From positions 1-22,815 of the forward strand of contig NZ_CABUIW010000034.1 of assembly GCF_902491705.1 (NCBI RefSeq): a stretch of DNA of 22,815 bases, read 5' to 3'. This document shows positions 1 through 8,577 of the stretch, in pieces. The first letter of the stretch is position 1; every line of letters starts with the position of its first letter. A program made the translations under genes and the position numbers. Source of the DNA: an uncultured Lactobacillus sp. (GTDB lineage: Bacteria; Bacillota; Bacilli; Lactobacillales; Lactobacillaceae). The notes under the pieces were generated by a model. That model was given only the letters and a program-made list of their open reading frames with translations. It was not told the origin of the DNA and ran no database searches.

Positions 1-10
1 ATTTAGCCAT

Positions 11-47
11 AATAAAACCCCCGAAATTCATGTCCGAATTTCGAGGG
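11..47 (-). terminator. Rho-independent terminator of the amino acid permease gene
   Basis: An inverted repeat pairs 18-29 with 36-47 (12 positions, one mismatch, 6-base loop). Read on the minus strand the stem is followed by TTTTATT (plus strand 11-17), so it terminates transcription coming from the permease, whose stop codon lies about 25 bases upstream of the stem. Confidence 0.85.
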
Positions 48-72
48 TCACCACACAACTGTCGCGGTTTTT

Positions 73-1446
73 CTATACTGTCTTTTTGTCACTCCAAATT
101 TTGGAGATTGCATATAAGATGATGAATGTAACGATTGCTGAAATCATTGGGATGCGGTAACTTGGCAAGATTAAAAGCAAGATAATCATTAAAACAAAGA
201 ATAATAAAATCAAATAATCTATGTAAGGGAAGCCTGGCATCTTAAAGTCGTTTAATTCATTTTCAGGTGTTTTCCTTCTGTAAGTAATGTGGGTCAAGAC
301 CATTAAGCACCAAATGATCAAGAACATACTTGTTGAAGTTGATGAAATGAAGTTAAAGGCTTGATCGCCAATGATTGCAGTAATTAGTGGTGAGCAGGCC
401 ATTAATAATGCTGACAAGATTAAGGCATTTTGTGGTAATTGGCGTCTAGATAAGTGACCAAAAGTCTGGTTCCACTTACCCTTACCATCAAAGGTAACGG
501 AGAAGAGAAGTCGTCCAGCACTATATAAGAAACTGTTAGTTGATGAAACAGCTGCCGAGATTACAACGAAGTTGATGATCGAACTAGCATTTCTGATTCC
601 TGTAGCTCCAAGTGCTTGAACAAATGGGCTAGAAGAAGTTGAAACTTTTGACCAAGGAATTACTAGCAAGATTCCTAAAATTGCCATTACGTAGAATAAA
701 ATGATTCGAACTGGTAATTGATTAATGGCACGCTTTAAAGTGTTTTTTGGATCTTGTGCTTCAGCTGCGGTTAAACCAATTAATTCAACACCGATGAAAC
801 TGAAGATAACCATTTGGAATCCTTGTAAAAATCCTTTAGTGCCTCTTGCAAAGAAACCACCATGATCATTTAAGTTCTCAAATGAAACAGGGCCAAAAGT
901 TGTCTTACCGCCTGTGACTAATAAGTACAAAATCAACAAGACAAAGGCCACAATTGTGACAATTTTAATAATGGCAAAACTGAATTCTAGATTACCAAAA
1001 ACTCGAGCTGAGATTAAGTTGATTAGCAGTAAAACGACAATCGTAATAATTCCGGGTATCCATGGCTTCAGAGTTGGAAACCAGTATTTGAAATAGATTC
1101 CTAAAGCAGTTGTTTCTGCCATTCCTAAGGTAATCCAACTGATCCAGTATAAATAGCCAGTGATAAAGCCGATGTTTTTACCAAGGTATTGCTCAATAAA
1201 ATCAATATAGGTGTGCTTGTGCAAATCGGACATGATAAGTTCGCCCAGCGCCCGCATTAATAGAAATAGAAAAACACCAACAATGATGTAAATCAAAATG
1301 ACGCTAGGACCGGCGCGGTGAATACTATCACCAACCCCTAAGAAAAGTCCGGTTCCAATTGTCCCGCCTAAAGCAATTAATTGAATGTGCGCATTGCTTA
1401 GGGTTCTTTTATAGCCGGAATCGGTTTGCGATTTTTTGTCACTCAT
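73..1446 (-). CDS. APC-superfamily amino acid permease
   Basis: A polytopic membrane transporter of the amino acid/polyamine/organocation family, expected to import an amino acid with protons. With the start at MSDKKSQT it is 457 residues, the usual length. The N-terminal half has the family signature LIALGGTIGTGLFLG and then GELIMSDL, and hydrophobic stretches along the whole chain fit about 12 transmembrane helices. The overall pattern resembles the D-serine/D-alanine/glycine (CycA-like) and ProY/AapA branch, but the substrate cannot be assigned. I chose the ATG at 1444-1446 because GGAGG sits six bases upstream; an in-frame ATG ten codons earlier (1476) has no ribosome binding site. It is transcribed divergently from adhE, and a cre-like site lies in the shared gap. 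Confidence 0.9.
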   Translation of the reverse strand: MSDKKSQTDSGYKRTLSNAHIQLIALGGTIGTGLFLGVGDSIHRAGPSVILIYIIVGVFLFLLMRALGELIMSDLHKHTYIDFIEQYLGKNIGFITGYLYWISWITLGMAETTALGIYFKYWFPTLKPWIPGIITIVVLLLINLISARVFGNLEFSFAIIKIVTIVAFVLLILYLLVTGGKTTFGPVSFENLNDHGGFFARGTKGFLQGFQMVIFSFIGVELIGLTAAEAQDPKNTLKRAINQLPVRIILFYVMAILGILLVIPWSKVSTSSSPFVQALGATGIRNASSIINFVVISAAVSSTNSFLYSAGRLLFSVTFDGKGKWNQTFGHLSRRQLPQNALILSALLMACSPLITAIIGDQAFNFISSTSTSMFLIIWCLMVLTHITYRRKTPENELNDFKMPGFPYIDYLILLFFVLMIILLLILPSYRIPMISAIVTFIILYAISKIWSDKKTV

Positions 1447-1487
1447 ATAAGTCCTCCATGTTTTCAATTTTTTCATATATACTTAAT

Positions 1488-1496
1488 ATTTTATCA
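1488..1496 (-). promoter_or_regulatory. Possible extended -10 of the permease promoter
   Basis: On the minus strand TGATAAAAT forms an extended -10 (TGn followed by TAAAAT) about 40 bases before the permease start codon. No good -35 hexamer was found at 16-18 bases, so this is tentative. Confidence 0.3.
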
Positions 1497-1594
1497 TTCC
1501 CAAGGCGTTGCACCATACAAAGCTGATAATTTTTAGAAATACTATAGAAAATCGGCCTTTTTAAAAAGTTTGTTAATTCACAAACAAATAATTT

Positions 1595-1609
1595 AGCAAC
1601 CGCTTTCAT
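1595..1609 (-). promoter_or_regulatory. Catabolite-responsive element (cre), candidate CcpA site
   Basis: On the minus strand ATGAAAGCGGTTGCT matches the degenerate cre consensus WTGNAANCGNWNNCW at every defined position. It lies in the gap between the divergent permease and adhE genes, about 90 bases upstream of the adhE -10 and about 100 bases upstream of the permease -10 candidate, so either gene could be the target. A separate 18-bp palindrome with one mismatched pair lies at 1568-1585 (GTTTGT...ACAAAC), with no assigned factor. Confidence 0.6.
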
Positions 1610-1677
1610 TTCTGCTGTAGCAAAAATACAAGCCTATCAAAATGTTTGCTCACTAGATAATGTCCGGAATTAGCACA

Positions 1678-1728
1678 TTTACATTTCAACTTATTGTGCT
1701 ATAGTTGAAATTGTAAATTAGTTCACAA
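1678..1728 (+). promoter_or_regulatory. adhE promoter with Rex-type operator
   Basis: TTTACA (1678-1683) and TATAGT (1700-1705) are 16 bases apart, and a TG at 1697-1698 makes the -10 an extended one. Immediately downstream, over the expected transcription start, is TTGTAAATTAGTTCACAA (1711-1728). This matches the Rex operator pattern TTGTGA-N6-TCACAA with a single mismatch. Rex is the NADH/NAD+-sensing repressor that controls adhE in many Firmicutes; the position fits repression that is relieved when NADH is high. The ribosome binding site AGAGGT is at 1744-1749. Confidence 0.7.
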
Positions 1729-1758
1729 GAATTAGTAGATCTTAGAGGTAATAAACAT

Positions 1759-4389
1759 ATGGCTAAGACACAACAAAAAGAGACTCTTACAGAGGAAGAA
1801 AAGAAAAAGCAAATCTACGACATGGTAGACAATTTAGTAAAAAAGTCACATGTCGCTTTAGATCAAATGGCCAACTTCACACAAGAACAAGTTGATAAGA
1901 TCTGTGAAGCAGTTGCTACTGCAGGTGAACAAAATGCTTACCCATTAGCTAAAATGGCTGTTGAAGAAACTAAGCGTGGTGTGGTAGAAGACAAGACTAC
2001 CAAGAACATGTACGCTAGTGAAAACATCTGGAACAGTTTACGTCACGAAAAAACTGTTGGTGTTATTGAAGAAGATAAAGAACTTGGTTTAACTAAGATT
2101 GCTGAACCTAAAGGTGTTATTGCAGGTGTTACTCCAGTAACTAACCCAACTTCAACAGTTATCTTCAAAGCTATGCTTGCTTTAAAGACAAGAAACACAA
2201 TCATCTTCGGTTTCCACCCACAAGCACAAAAGTGTTGTGTAGAAACTGGTAAGATTATTCAAGCTGCCGCTGTTGCTGCTGGTGCTCCAAAAGATGCAAT
2301 TCAATGGATTGAAGAACCAAGTTTGGATGCAACCACTGATTTGATGAACAACCCAGGTGTTCAAACTATTTTGGCTACTGGTGGTCCCGGCATGGTTAAG
2401 GCTGCATATTCATCAGGTAAGCCAGCTATCGGTGTTGGTCCTGGTAACGGTCCATCTTACATTGAAAAGACAGCTAACATTGACCGTGCTGTTTACGACA
2501 TTGTTTTATCAAAGAACTTTGATAATGGTATGGTTTGTGCTTCTGAAAACTCAGTTGTTGTAGATGACGAAATTTACGACAAGGTTAAGGAAGAATTTAA
2601 GAAGTGGGGATGCTACTTCTTAAACAAAGAAGAAATTAAGAAATTCGAAGAACACTTTATCGACCCAAGACGTGGTACTGTTGCAGGTCCTGTAGCTGGT
2701 AAGTCAGCTTATGAAATTGCTAAGCTTTGTGGCGTTAGCGTTCCAAAGACTACTAAGGTAATCGTTGCTGAATATAACGGTGTTGGTAGAAAATTCCCAC
2801 TTTCAGCTGAAAAGCTTTCACCTGTCTTCACTTTGTACCGTGCTAAGAACCATGACGATGCATTCAGAATTTGTTCTGAACTTCTTGATTACGGTGGTCG
2901 TGGTCACACCGCTGGTCTTCACTCAAGCGATAAGAAAGTTATCGATGAATTCGCAATGAAGATGGATGCTTGCCGTATCCTTGTAAACTCACCAGCTGCT
3001 CTTGGTGGTATTGGTGACCTTTACAACAACATGTTGCCATCACTTACTTTAGGTACTGGTTCTTACGGTGCTAACACCTTCTCACACAACATTGGTGCTA
3101 GAGACTTGCTTAACATTAAAACTGTTGCTATGCGCCGTGACAACATGCAATGGGTAAAGGTCCCTTCTAAGACCTACTTCGAACACAACGCAGCAAACTA
3201 CTTGCGTCACATGCCAAACGTTAACCGTTTCTTCATCGTTACTGATGAAGGTGTTGCTGACCAAGGCTTTGCTGATGAAATTACTGACATTATTTCTAAG
3301 CGTCGCGGTCAAAAGGAATACGAAGTATTCAAGGCTGTAACTCTTGATCCTAACACTGACGTAATTAAAGATGGTGTTCACAGAATGAACATCTTCAAGC
3401 CAGATGTAGTTATTGCTATCGGTGGTGGTTCAGTAATGGACGCTGCTAAGGCAATGCGTTTATTCTACGAAAACCCAGAAATGAGTTTTGAAGAAGCTTA
3501 CCAAAAGTTTTTGGATATCAGAAAAAGAGTAGTTCGCTTCCCAAAGATTAACGGCGTTCAACTTGTATGTATCCCAACTACTTCAGGTACTGGTTCAGAA
3601 GTTTCACCAATCGCAATCATTAGCGATGCTAAGACTGGTATTAAGCACACTTTATGTGACTACGCTTTAACTCCAGATGTTTCAATCGTTGATGACCAAT
3701 TTGTTCAAACTTTACCAAAGCGTTTAATTGCTTGGTCAGGCTTTGAAGCTTTAGGTCACGCTATTGAAAGTTATGTTTCAACTATGGCTACTGACTTCAC
3801 TCGTGGTTGGTCACTTGAAGCTATTAAGACAATCTTTGCTAACTTAGAAGCTTCATACGATGGCAACCTCGATGCAAGAAAGCAAATGCATGATGCTGCT
3901 ACTATTGCAGGTATGGCATACTCAAACGCATTCCTTGGCCTTGAACACTCAATCGCTCACACTGTTGGTTCTACCTTCGATATTCCAAGTGGTGTAAGTG
4001 ACGCAATTGCTTTGCCACAAGTTATTCGCTTCAACTCAAAGCGTCCTGTAAAGCTTGCTATGTGGCCTCACTACTCAGTATATCGTGCTAAGAGTGACTA
4101 CGCTGACATTGCTAGAGCTATTGGTTTGACTGGTTCAAGCGATGATGAATTAATTGAAAAACTTGTTCAAAAGATTATTGATTTGGCTCACTCAGTTGGC
4201 ATCAAGATGGCTTACAAAGACTACGGTGTTGACAAGGCTGAATTCGATAAGAAGGTTGATGAAATGGCTGTTGAAGCTTACGGTGACCAAAACACTGTAA
4301 CTAACCCATCAGCTCCACTTATCTCACAAATCGTTGAACTTATGAAAGACTGCTACGAAGGTAAAGGTATTTCAAACAGCGATAAATAA
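1759..4389 (+). CDS. adhE: Bifunctional aldehyde-alcohol dehydrogenase AdhE
   Basis: Family role: acetyl-CoA to acetaldehyde (N-terminal aldehyde dehydrogenase half) and acetaldehyde to ethanol (C-terminal iron alcohol dehydrogenase half), regenerating two NAD+; the enzyme forms cytoplasmic spirosomes. At 876 residues it is full length. The first half carries the catalytic Cys260 in MVCASEN. The second half has the NAD-binding motif GGGSVMDAAKAM and PTTSGTGSEVSP. Comparison with E. coli AdhE and FucO shows an oddity: of the four iron ligands (Asp, His, His, His), His667 (GHAIES) and His730 (EHSIAH) are kept, but the Asp is Glu663 (GFEALGH) and the His of the usual IPHG motif is Ser744 (IPSG). 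The aldehyde dehydrogenase half looks intact, so alcohol dehydrogenase activity or metal choice is uncertain. Codon use is that of a highly expressed gene. It is monocistronic, with a Rex-type operator upstream and a strong terminator downstream. Confidence 0.96.
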   Translation: MAKTQQKETLTEEEKKKQIYDMVDNLVKKSHVALDQMANFTQEQVDKICEAVATAGEQNAYPLAKMAVEETKRGVVEDKTTKNMYASENIWNSLRHEKTVGVIEEDKELGLTKIAEPKGVIAGVTPVTNPTSTVIFKAMLALKTRNTIIFGFHPQAQKCCVETGKIIQAAAVAAGAPKDAIQWIEEPSLDATTDLMNNPGVQTILATGGPGMVKAAYSSGKPAIGVGPGNGPSYIEKTANIDRAVYDIVLSKNFDNGMVCASENSVVVDDEIYDKVKEEFKKWGCYFLNKEEIKKFEEHFIDPRRGTVAGPVAGKSAYEIAKLCGVSVPKTTKVIVAEYNGVGRKFPLSAEKLSPVFTLYRAKNHDDAFRICSELLDYGGRGHTAGLHSSDKKVIDEFAMKMDACRILVNSPAALGGIGDLYNNMLPSLTLGTGSYGANTFSHNIGARDLLNIKTVAMRRDNMQWVKVPSKTYFEHNAANYLRHMPNVNRFFIVTDEGVADQGFADEITDIISKRRGQKEYEVFKAVTLDPNTDVIKDGVHRMNIFKPDVVIAIGGGSVMDAAKAMRLFYENPEMSFEEAYQKFLDIRKRVVRFPKINGVQLVCIPTTSGTGSEVSPIAIISDAKTGIKHTLCDYALTPDVSIVDDQFVQTLPKRLIAWSGFEALGHAIESYVSTMATDFTRGWSLEAIKTIFANLEASYDGNLDARKQMHDAATIAGMAYSNAFLGLEHSIAHTVGSTFDIPSGVSDAIALPQVIRFNSKRPVKLAMWPHYSVYRAKSDYADIARAIGLTGSSDDELIEKLVQKIIDLAHSVGIKMAYKDYGVDKAEFDKKVDEMAVEAYGDQNTVTNPSAPLISQIVELMKDCYEGKGISNSDK

Positions 4390-4403
4390 CTACTAGAATA
4401 ATC

Positions 4404-4443
4404 AAAATAGCTATCAGCTATATAAACTGATAGCTATTTTTTT
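4404..4443 (+). terminator. Rho-independent terminator of adhE
   Basis: A perfect 14-bp stem (4404-4417 with 4427-4440), a 9-base loop and a run of seven T ending at 4443, starting 14 bases after the adhE stop codon. Confidence 0.93.
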
Positions 4444-4481
4444 ACCTCAAAAAATATTATACCAATTCTCGAATTTATCGC

Positions 4482-4510
4482 TTGACCACTTTGCTAAAAA
4501 AGTTTATTAT
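4482..4510 (+). promoter_or_regulatory. glmS promoter
   Basis: TTGACC (4482-4487) and TATTAT (4505-4510) are 17 bases apart, giving a predicted start near 4517 and a leader of about 60 bases. That is too short for a glmS ribozyme, and no ribozyme-like structure was seen. Confidence 0.7.
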
Positions 4511-4530
4511 TGCACTTGTAACAATAAATA

Positions 4531-4566
4531 TGAACTAGTCCATTAGATAATTATTGAACTAGACCA
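4531..4566 (+). promoter_or_regulatory. Tandem operator-like repeats in the glmS leader
   Basis: Two 12-base direct repeats, TGAACTAGTCCA (4531-4542) and TGAACTAGACCA (4555-4566), differ at one base and are spaced 24 bases start to start, placing them on the same helix face. Their reverse complement, TGGWCTAGTTCA, resembles operators of GntR-family regulators such as NagR/YvoA, which senses glucosamine-6-phosphate. They lie between the promoter and the ribosome binding site AAAGGAG (4566-4572), a position suited to blocking elongation. The assignment to NagR is inference. Confidence 0.55.
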
Positions 4567-4578
4567 AAGGAGAAAAAT

Positions 4579-6390
4579 ATGTGCGGAATTGTAGGAGTTG
4601 TAGGTAAGCCTGCAAAAGATATTATTTTAAGTGGATTAACTAATTTGGAATACCGTGGCTATGACTCAGCTGGTATTTACTTAAATGATTTAAATGGTCA
4701 TGAATACTTGACCAAAGCTGTCGGCCGTATTTCAAACTTGAAGGAAAAGTTAACTCCAGATGAAGAAGGACTAGTTGGTATTGGTCATACCCGTTGGGCA
4801 ACTCACGGCAAGCCAACTGTTGAAAATGCTCACCCACATTACGATGAAACTAAGCGCTTCTACTTAGTTCACAATGGTGTTATCGAAAACTATGCTGAAT
4901 TAAAGGAAAAGTACTTACAAGGTGTTAAGTTCCACTCAGACACTGATACTGAAGTAGTTGTTCAATTGATCAGCAAGATCGCTCGTGACAAGAACTTAGA
5001 TGCTTTCTCAGCATTCAAGGAAGCTTTGAAGCTTGTTAAGGGTTCATACGCATTCTTATTAATTGATAACACTGAACCAGATCACGTATTTATCGCTAAG
5101 AACAAGTCACCAATGATGCTTGGTATTGGTGATGGCTTTAACATCATTGCTTCAGATGCTATTTCAGTTCTTGATCAAACTAAGACCTTCGTTGACTTAC
5201 AAGATGGTGACGTTGGTGACATTACTAAGGATTCATACACTATTGAAACTATTGACGGCAAGAAAGTTGACCGTGAACCACACGTTTTGAACATCGATCC
5301 AAACGCAGCTTCAAAGGGTGCTTACGAATTCTACATGTTAAAGGAAATCGATGAACAACCTGGCGTTATGCGTCACATTTCACAAAACTACTTAGACGAA
5401 AATGGTGAACCAAAGGTTGACCAAGATATCGTTGATGCTGTTTCAAAGGCTGACCGTCTTTACATCTTCGCTGCAGGTACTAGTTACCACGCAGGTCTTG
5501 TTGGTAAGTCTATTTTTGAACACTACACTGGTATTCCTACTGAAGTTGGTTATGCTTCAGAAGCTGGTTATCACTTCCCAATGATGAGCAAGCACCCATT
5601 CTTCATCTTCCTTACTCAATCAGGTGAAACTGCTGACTCACGTGTTGTTTTGAAGGAAGCTAACAAGCGTGGTATTCCAAGTTTGACTATGACTAACGTT
5701 GAAGGTTCAACCCTTTCTCGTGAAGCAAACTACACTATGCTTTTAGGTGCAGGTCCTGAAATTGCCGTTGCTTCAACTAAGGCTTACACTGCTCAAGTTG
5801 CTTTACAAGCTGTACTTGCAAAGGCTTTGGGTGAAAAGTTAGGCGTTAAGGAAGCTAAGGACTGGAACTTACAACACGACTTAGCAATTGCTGCTGAAGG
5901 TATCCAACAAATCGTTGATGGTAAGGAAAAGCTTGAAAAGCTTGCTAAGAAGTACTTAGTTCCATCAAGAAACGCATTCTACATTGGTCGTGGTATCGAT
6001 CACGCTGTTGCTCTTGAAGGTGCCTTGAAGTTGAAGGAAGTTTCATACATCCAAACTGAAGGTTTTGCTGCAGCCGAACTTAAGCACGGTACTATTTCAT
6101 TAATTGAAAAGGGTACTCCAGTTATTGCTTTGATTAACGACCCAGTTACTGCTGACCTTACTCGTGGTAACATCCAAGAAGTTGTTTCTCGTGGCGCAAG
6201 CATCATCACTATCGTTGGTAAAGAATTTGCTAACGATGATGACAACATTGTTTTGCCAGAAATTAACTACTACATGTCAGCACTTTTGACTGTTGTTCCA
6301 ACTCAACTTCTTGCATACTACGCTTCAAAGGACAAGGGCTTAGATGTTGATAAGCCACGTAACTTGGCTAAGAGTGTAACTGTTGAATAA
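4579..6390 (+). CDS. glmS: Glutamine-fructose-6-phosphate aminotransferase (isomerizing)
   Basis: Makes glucosamine-6-phosphate from fructose-6-phosphate and glutamine, the first committed step to UDP-GlcNAc and peptidoglycan; cytoplasmic. At 603 residues it has the normal length. It begins MCGIVGVVG, giving the N-terminal nucleophile Cys2 after Met removal, and continues with GHTRWATHG and HNGVIENY of the glutamine amidotransferase domain (about 1-240). Two SIS sugar-isomerase domains follow (about 290-420 and 455-590), with GTSYHAG and TQSGETADS in the first, and the C-terminus ends PRNLAKSVTVE as in the family. The ribosome binding site is AAAGGAG, six bases before the ATG. It is monocistronic between two terminators. 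Control is probably transcriptional through the tandem repeats in its leader rather than by ribozyme. Confidence 0.98.
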   Translation: MCGIVGVVGKPAKDIILSGLTNLEYRGYDSAGIYLNDLNGHEYLTKAVGRISNLKEKLTPDEEGLVGIGHTRWATHGKPTVENAHPHYDETKRFYLVHNGVIENYAELKEKYLQGVKFHSDTDTEVVVQLISKIARDKNLDAFSAFKEALKLVKGSYAFLLIDNTEPDHVFIAKNKSPMMLGIGDGFNIIASDAISVLDQTKTFVDLQDGDVGDITKDSYTIETIDGKKVDREPHVLNIDPNAASKGAYEFYMLKEIDEQPGVMRHISQNYLDENGEPKVDQDIVDAVSKADRLYIFAAGTSYHAGLVGKSIFEHYTGIPTEVGYASEAGYHFPMMSKHPFFIFLTQSGETADSRVVLKEANKRGIPSLTMTNVEGSTLSREANYTMLLGAGPEIAVASTKAYTAQVALQAVLAKALGEKLGVKEAKDWNLQHDLAIAAEGIQQIVDGKEKLEKLAKKYLVPSRNAFYIGRGIDHAVALEGALKLKEVSYIQTEGFAAAELKHGTISLIEKGTPVIALINDPVTADLTRGNIQEVVSRGASIITIVGKEFANDDDNIVLPEINYYMSALLTVVPTQLLAYYASKDKGLDVDKPRNLAKSVTVE

Positions 6391-6411
6391 TCAATAAAAC
6401 AAATAATTTTT

Positions 6412-6443
6412 AGAAGGCAGATTGAGGTCTGTCTTCTTTTTTT
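6412..6443 (+). terminator. Rho-independent terminator of glmS
   Basis: Stem 6412-6421 with 6428-6437 (10 pairs including one G-T), a 6-base loop and a T run to 6443, 22 bases after the glmS stop. Confidence 0.88.
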
Positions 6444-6498
6444 GTCTTCAAGTATAATTTGTTTAGATAAAAATTATAGTGGAATAAAAGGCGATAGG

Positions 6499-8559
6499 AT
6501 GTTTTTAACGCAGAGACAGAAGAAGATTCTGCAAATTTTACTTGAAAATCAAACTGGCGTAACTATCAAACAAATTGAAGAAAGTCTTGGCATTAGTCGG
6601 CGAACTGTTTATCGCGAATTCGGCGATTTGAAGAACAATAACTTAGAAATTGTGAATCAAAAGGGAAAATACTTCCTGTCAGGTGATAGCAAGGAACTGC
6701 AAGAAGTTAAGCAGATGATGCGTTCGTCGCATAGTCAATCAGTGATGTCGATTGATAAAAGAAAAAAGGCGATTGCGGCTACGCTTTTAATTAGTACTGA
6801 GCCCTGCAAGATTATCCAGTTTGCGCTAGATTTGAACGTAAGTGAGGCAACGATTCAGAACGATTTGAATTCAGTAGAGCAGTCGCTGAATCGCTATCAC
6901 ATCAAGTTAGTACGCAAAAAGGGTGTGGGAATCTTAGTTGAAGCACCTGAGAAATTGCGCCGGCAGGTCTTTGTGGATATTATGCTCAATGAAATCAATG
7001 AGTATGACTTTTTCAAGTACTTACATAATGACATAAAGAGCAATGATCCATTTTTAACGATTATGGATAAAAAATTGCTGCTAACTGTGGATTCGTGCTT
7101 AAAAGAGAGTGTTTTTGACCAGGTAAAACTTGATACTGATCAGAAGATGATTGAGCTAATTTTGATCTTTGCGACTACGTTGAAGCGGACTATAGCGGGA
7201 TGCAAGTTGGACTTTATTCAGCCAGCAGAAGATTCACTTAAGTATCAAGGCTATGTTTATCGATTCATGGCTTTGTTTGCAGAAAAAAATAGAATTCAAG
7301 TTGATCAAAACGATGTCTCATATTTGGCTAATAGATTGTTAGATTGTGACTATCACAACACGTATCTTACTTACAACAATCGTGAATTAGAGATCTCTGT
7401 TAAAGTGAAAGACTTTGTTCAAGCAGTATCTGAAGAAGTGAAATGGAATTTTAAGCGCGATCCTAACTTTATGACTAAGTTGACTAAGCACATTATTAGC
7501 TTGTTTCAACACCGTGTGGCACTTTTGCCAGATACGCCAATTGAAATCTTGGCAGGGCTTAGTCGCAAGTTTGATAAGTTGTATGCGGCTATTCAAAGAT
7601 ATTGGCACGTTTATTTCCCCGACAACCATTTAACAGATTCAGAACTGCAACTGATTTTGCTGTATTTTGCTAATGAATATACTAATCAAAACAATAACCG
7701 TAATTTATCGGCGCTAGTTATTTGTGAAAATGGGATTGGGACTTCAGCTATTTTGAGTGCACGATTGAAAAAAGAATTTCCTGAAATCAAGCAGATTAAA
7801 GTTAGCCGTGTTTCAACGCTAAATCAAATCGATTTATCAAATTACAACTTGATCTTTTCAACTTTGAAATTAAAAGGTTTTTCAAGGGATTATCAATTAG
7901 TCAGCCCGCTTTTATTAGAAAACGAAATTGAACGCATCAAGAATTATTTGCAAGATTATGAGCAAAAGTACCCGCTTGAAGCGCCGCATCCCGTAATTGA
8001 AAGCCACAAGGATTCGGCAGCTAGTCTATCTAGATTGTCGATTAGTACTCTGTTTTGTTCAGAATTAGTTAATGGCATCGCAATCCAGCGTCTAGAATAT
8101 AATTCACGGGACCTAATTGCGGTAATTCAAGAATGTTTGGCCCATTCGGATCCAACTTTGATTCATAAGCAGATGCCGGTAGCCAAAAATTTGCTTAAAA
8201 GAGTAAGAATGGCACCAGTTGGTATTCCTAACAGTCACATTGCCTTATTGCACACAAGAAGCCCAGAAATTACACGTTGTTCATTCACTATGTTTGATCT
8301 AGACAATGAAATTTCACTTTTATCAATGGATCACAATACGATCCAAGTTAAAAGAGTGCTCTTGATGCTGGCACCAGATAATCTAACTACTTCAGAGCAA
8401 CAATTACTTAGTATGGTTTCAAGCATGATTATCATGAGTGACAGCAACCTGAATTTATTCACCAATGGCACACAAGAACAAATAAAAGATGCCATTGCAG
8501 ATCTATTTTTAACTGAAATCAAGAAAGGGCTTACTTCTGGTAAGGGCCTAAAAGCCTAA
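6499..8559 (+). CDS. mtlR: MtlR-type PRD transcriptional activator of the mannitol operon
   Basis: A PTS-controlled activator of the BglG/MtlR class, expected to switch on the mtlA promoter just downstream when mannitol is present. With the ATG at 6499 it is 686 residues, the family length. Order: helix-turn-helix region (about 5-60, GVTIKQIEESLGISRRTVYRE), a second winged-helix region (about 85-150), PRD1 (about 195-290), PRD2 (about 305-395), an EIIB-Gat-like domain with Cys409 in VICENGIGTSA, and a C-terminal EIIA-like domain with candidate phospho-histidines His580 and His585 (HIALLH). Aligned with typical PRDs, three of the four usual histidines are replaced (Ile223, Arg279, Tyr389) and only His331 remains. 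An upstream in-frame TTG at 6442 was rejected because it lies inside the glmS terminator. The ribosome binding site AAAAGG is seven bases before the ATG. Confidence 0.87.
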   Translation: MFLTQRQKKILQILLENQTGVTIKQIEESLGISRRTVYREFGDLKNNNLEIVNQKGKYFLSGDSKELQEVKQMMRSSHSQSVMSIDKRKKAIAATLLISTEPCKIIQFALDLNVSEATIQNDLNSVEQSLNRYHIKLVRKKGVGILVEAPEKLRRQVFVDIMLNEINEYDFFKYLHNDIKSNDPFLTIMDKKLLLTVDSCLKESVFDQVKLDTDQKMIELILIFATTLKRTIAGCKLDFIQPAEDSLKYQGYVYRFMALFAEKNRIQVDQNDVSYLANRLLDCDYHNTYLTYNNRELEISVKVKDFVQAVSEEVKWNFKRDPNFMTKLTKHIISLFQHRVALLPDTPIEILAGLSRKFDKLYAAIQRYWHVYFPDNHLTDSELQLILLYFANEYTNQNNNRNLSALVICENGIGTSAILSARLKKEFPEIKQIKVSRVSTLNQIDLSNYNLIFSTLKLKGFSRDYQLVSPLLLENEIERIKNYLQDYEQKYPLEAPHPVIESHKDSAASLSRLSISTLFCSELVNGIAIQRLEYNSRDLIAVIQECLAHSDPTLIHKQMPVAKNLLKRVRMAPVGIPNSHIALLHTRSPEITRCSFTMFDLDNEISLLSMDHNTIQVKRVLLMLAPDNLTTSEQQLLSMVSSMIIMSDSNLNLFTNGTQEQIKDAIADLFLTEIKKGLTSGKGLKA

Positions 8560-8577
8560 TAGAATAAGCAATCTCAG

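Noticed and set aside
1447..1476. A ten-residue N-terminal extension of the permease from an upstream ATG
   Set aside because: No ribosome binding site precedes it, while GGAGG is ideally placed for the ATG at 1444-1446, inside the would-be extension.
4511..4578. A glmS ribozyme in the glmS leader
   Set aside because: The leader from the predicted start is only about 60 bases and shows direct repeats rather than the ribozyme's nested helices.
6442..6498. An N-terminal extension of MtlR starting at a TTG
   Set aside because: The TTG lies in the T tail of the glmS terminator; the ATG at 6499 has a ribosome binding site and gives the family-typical N-terminus.
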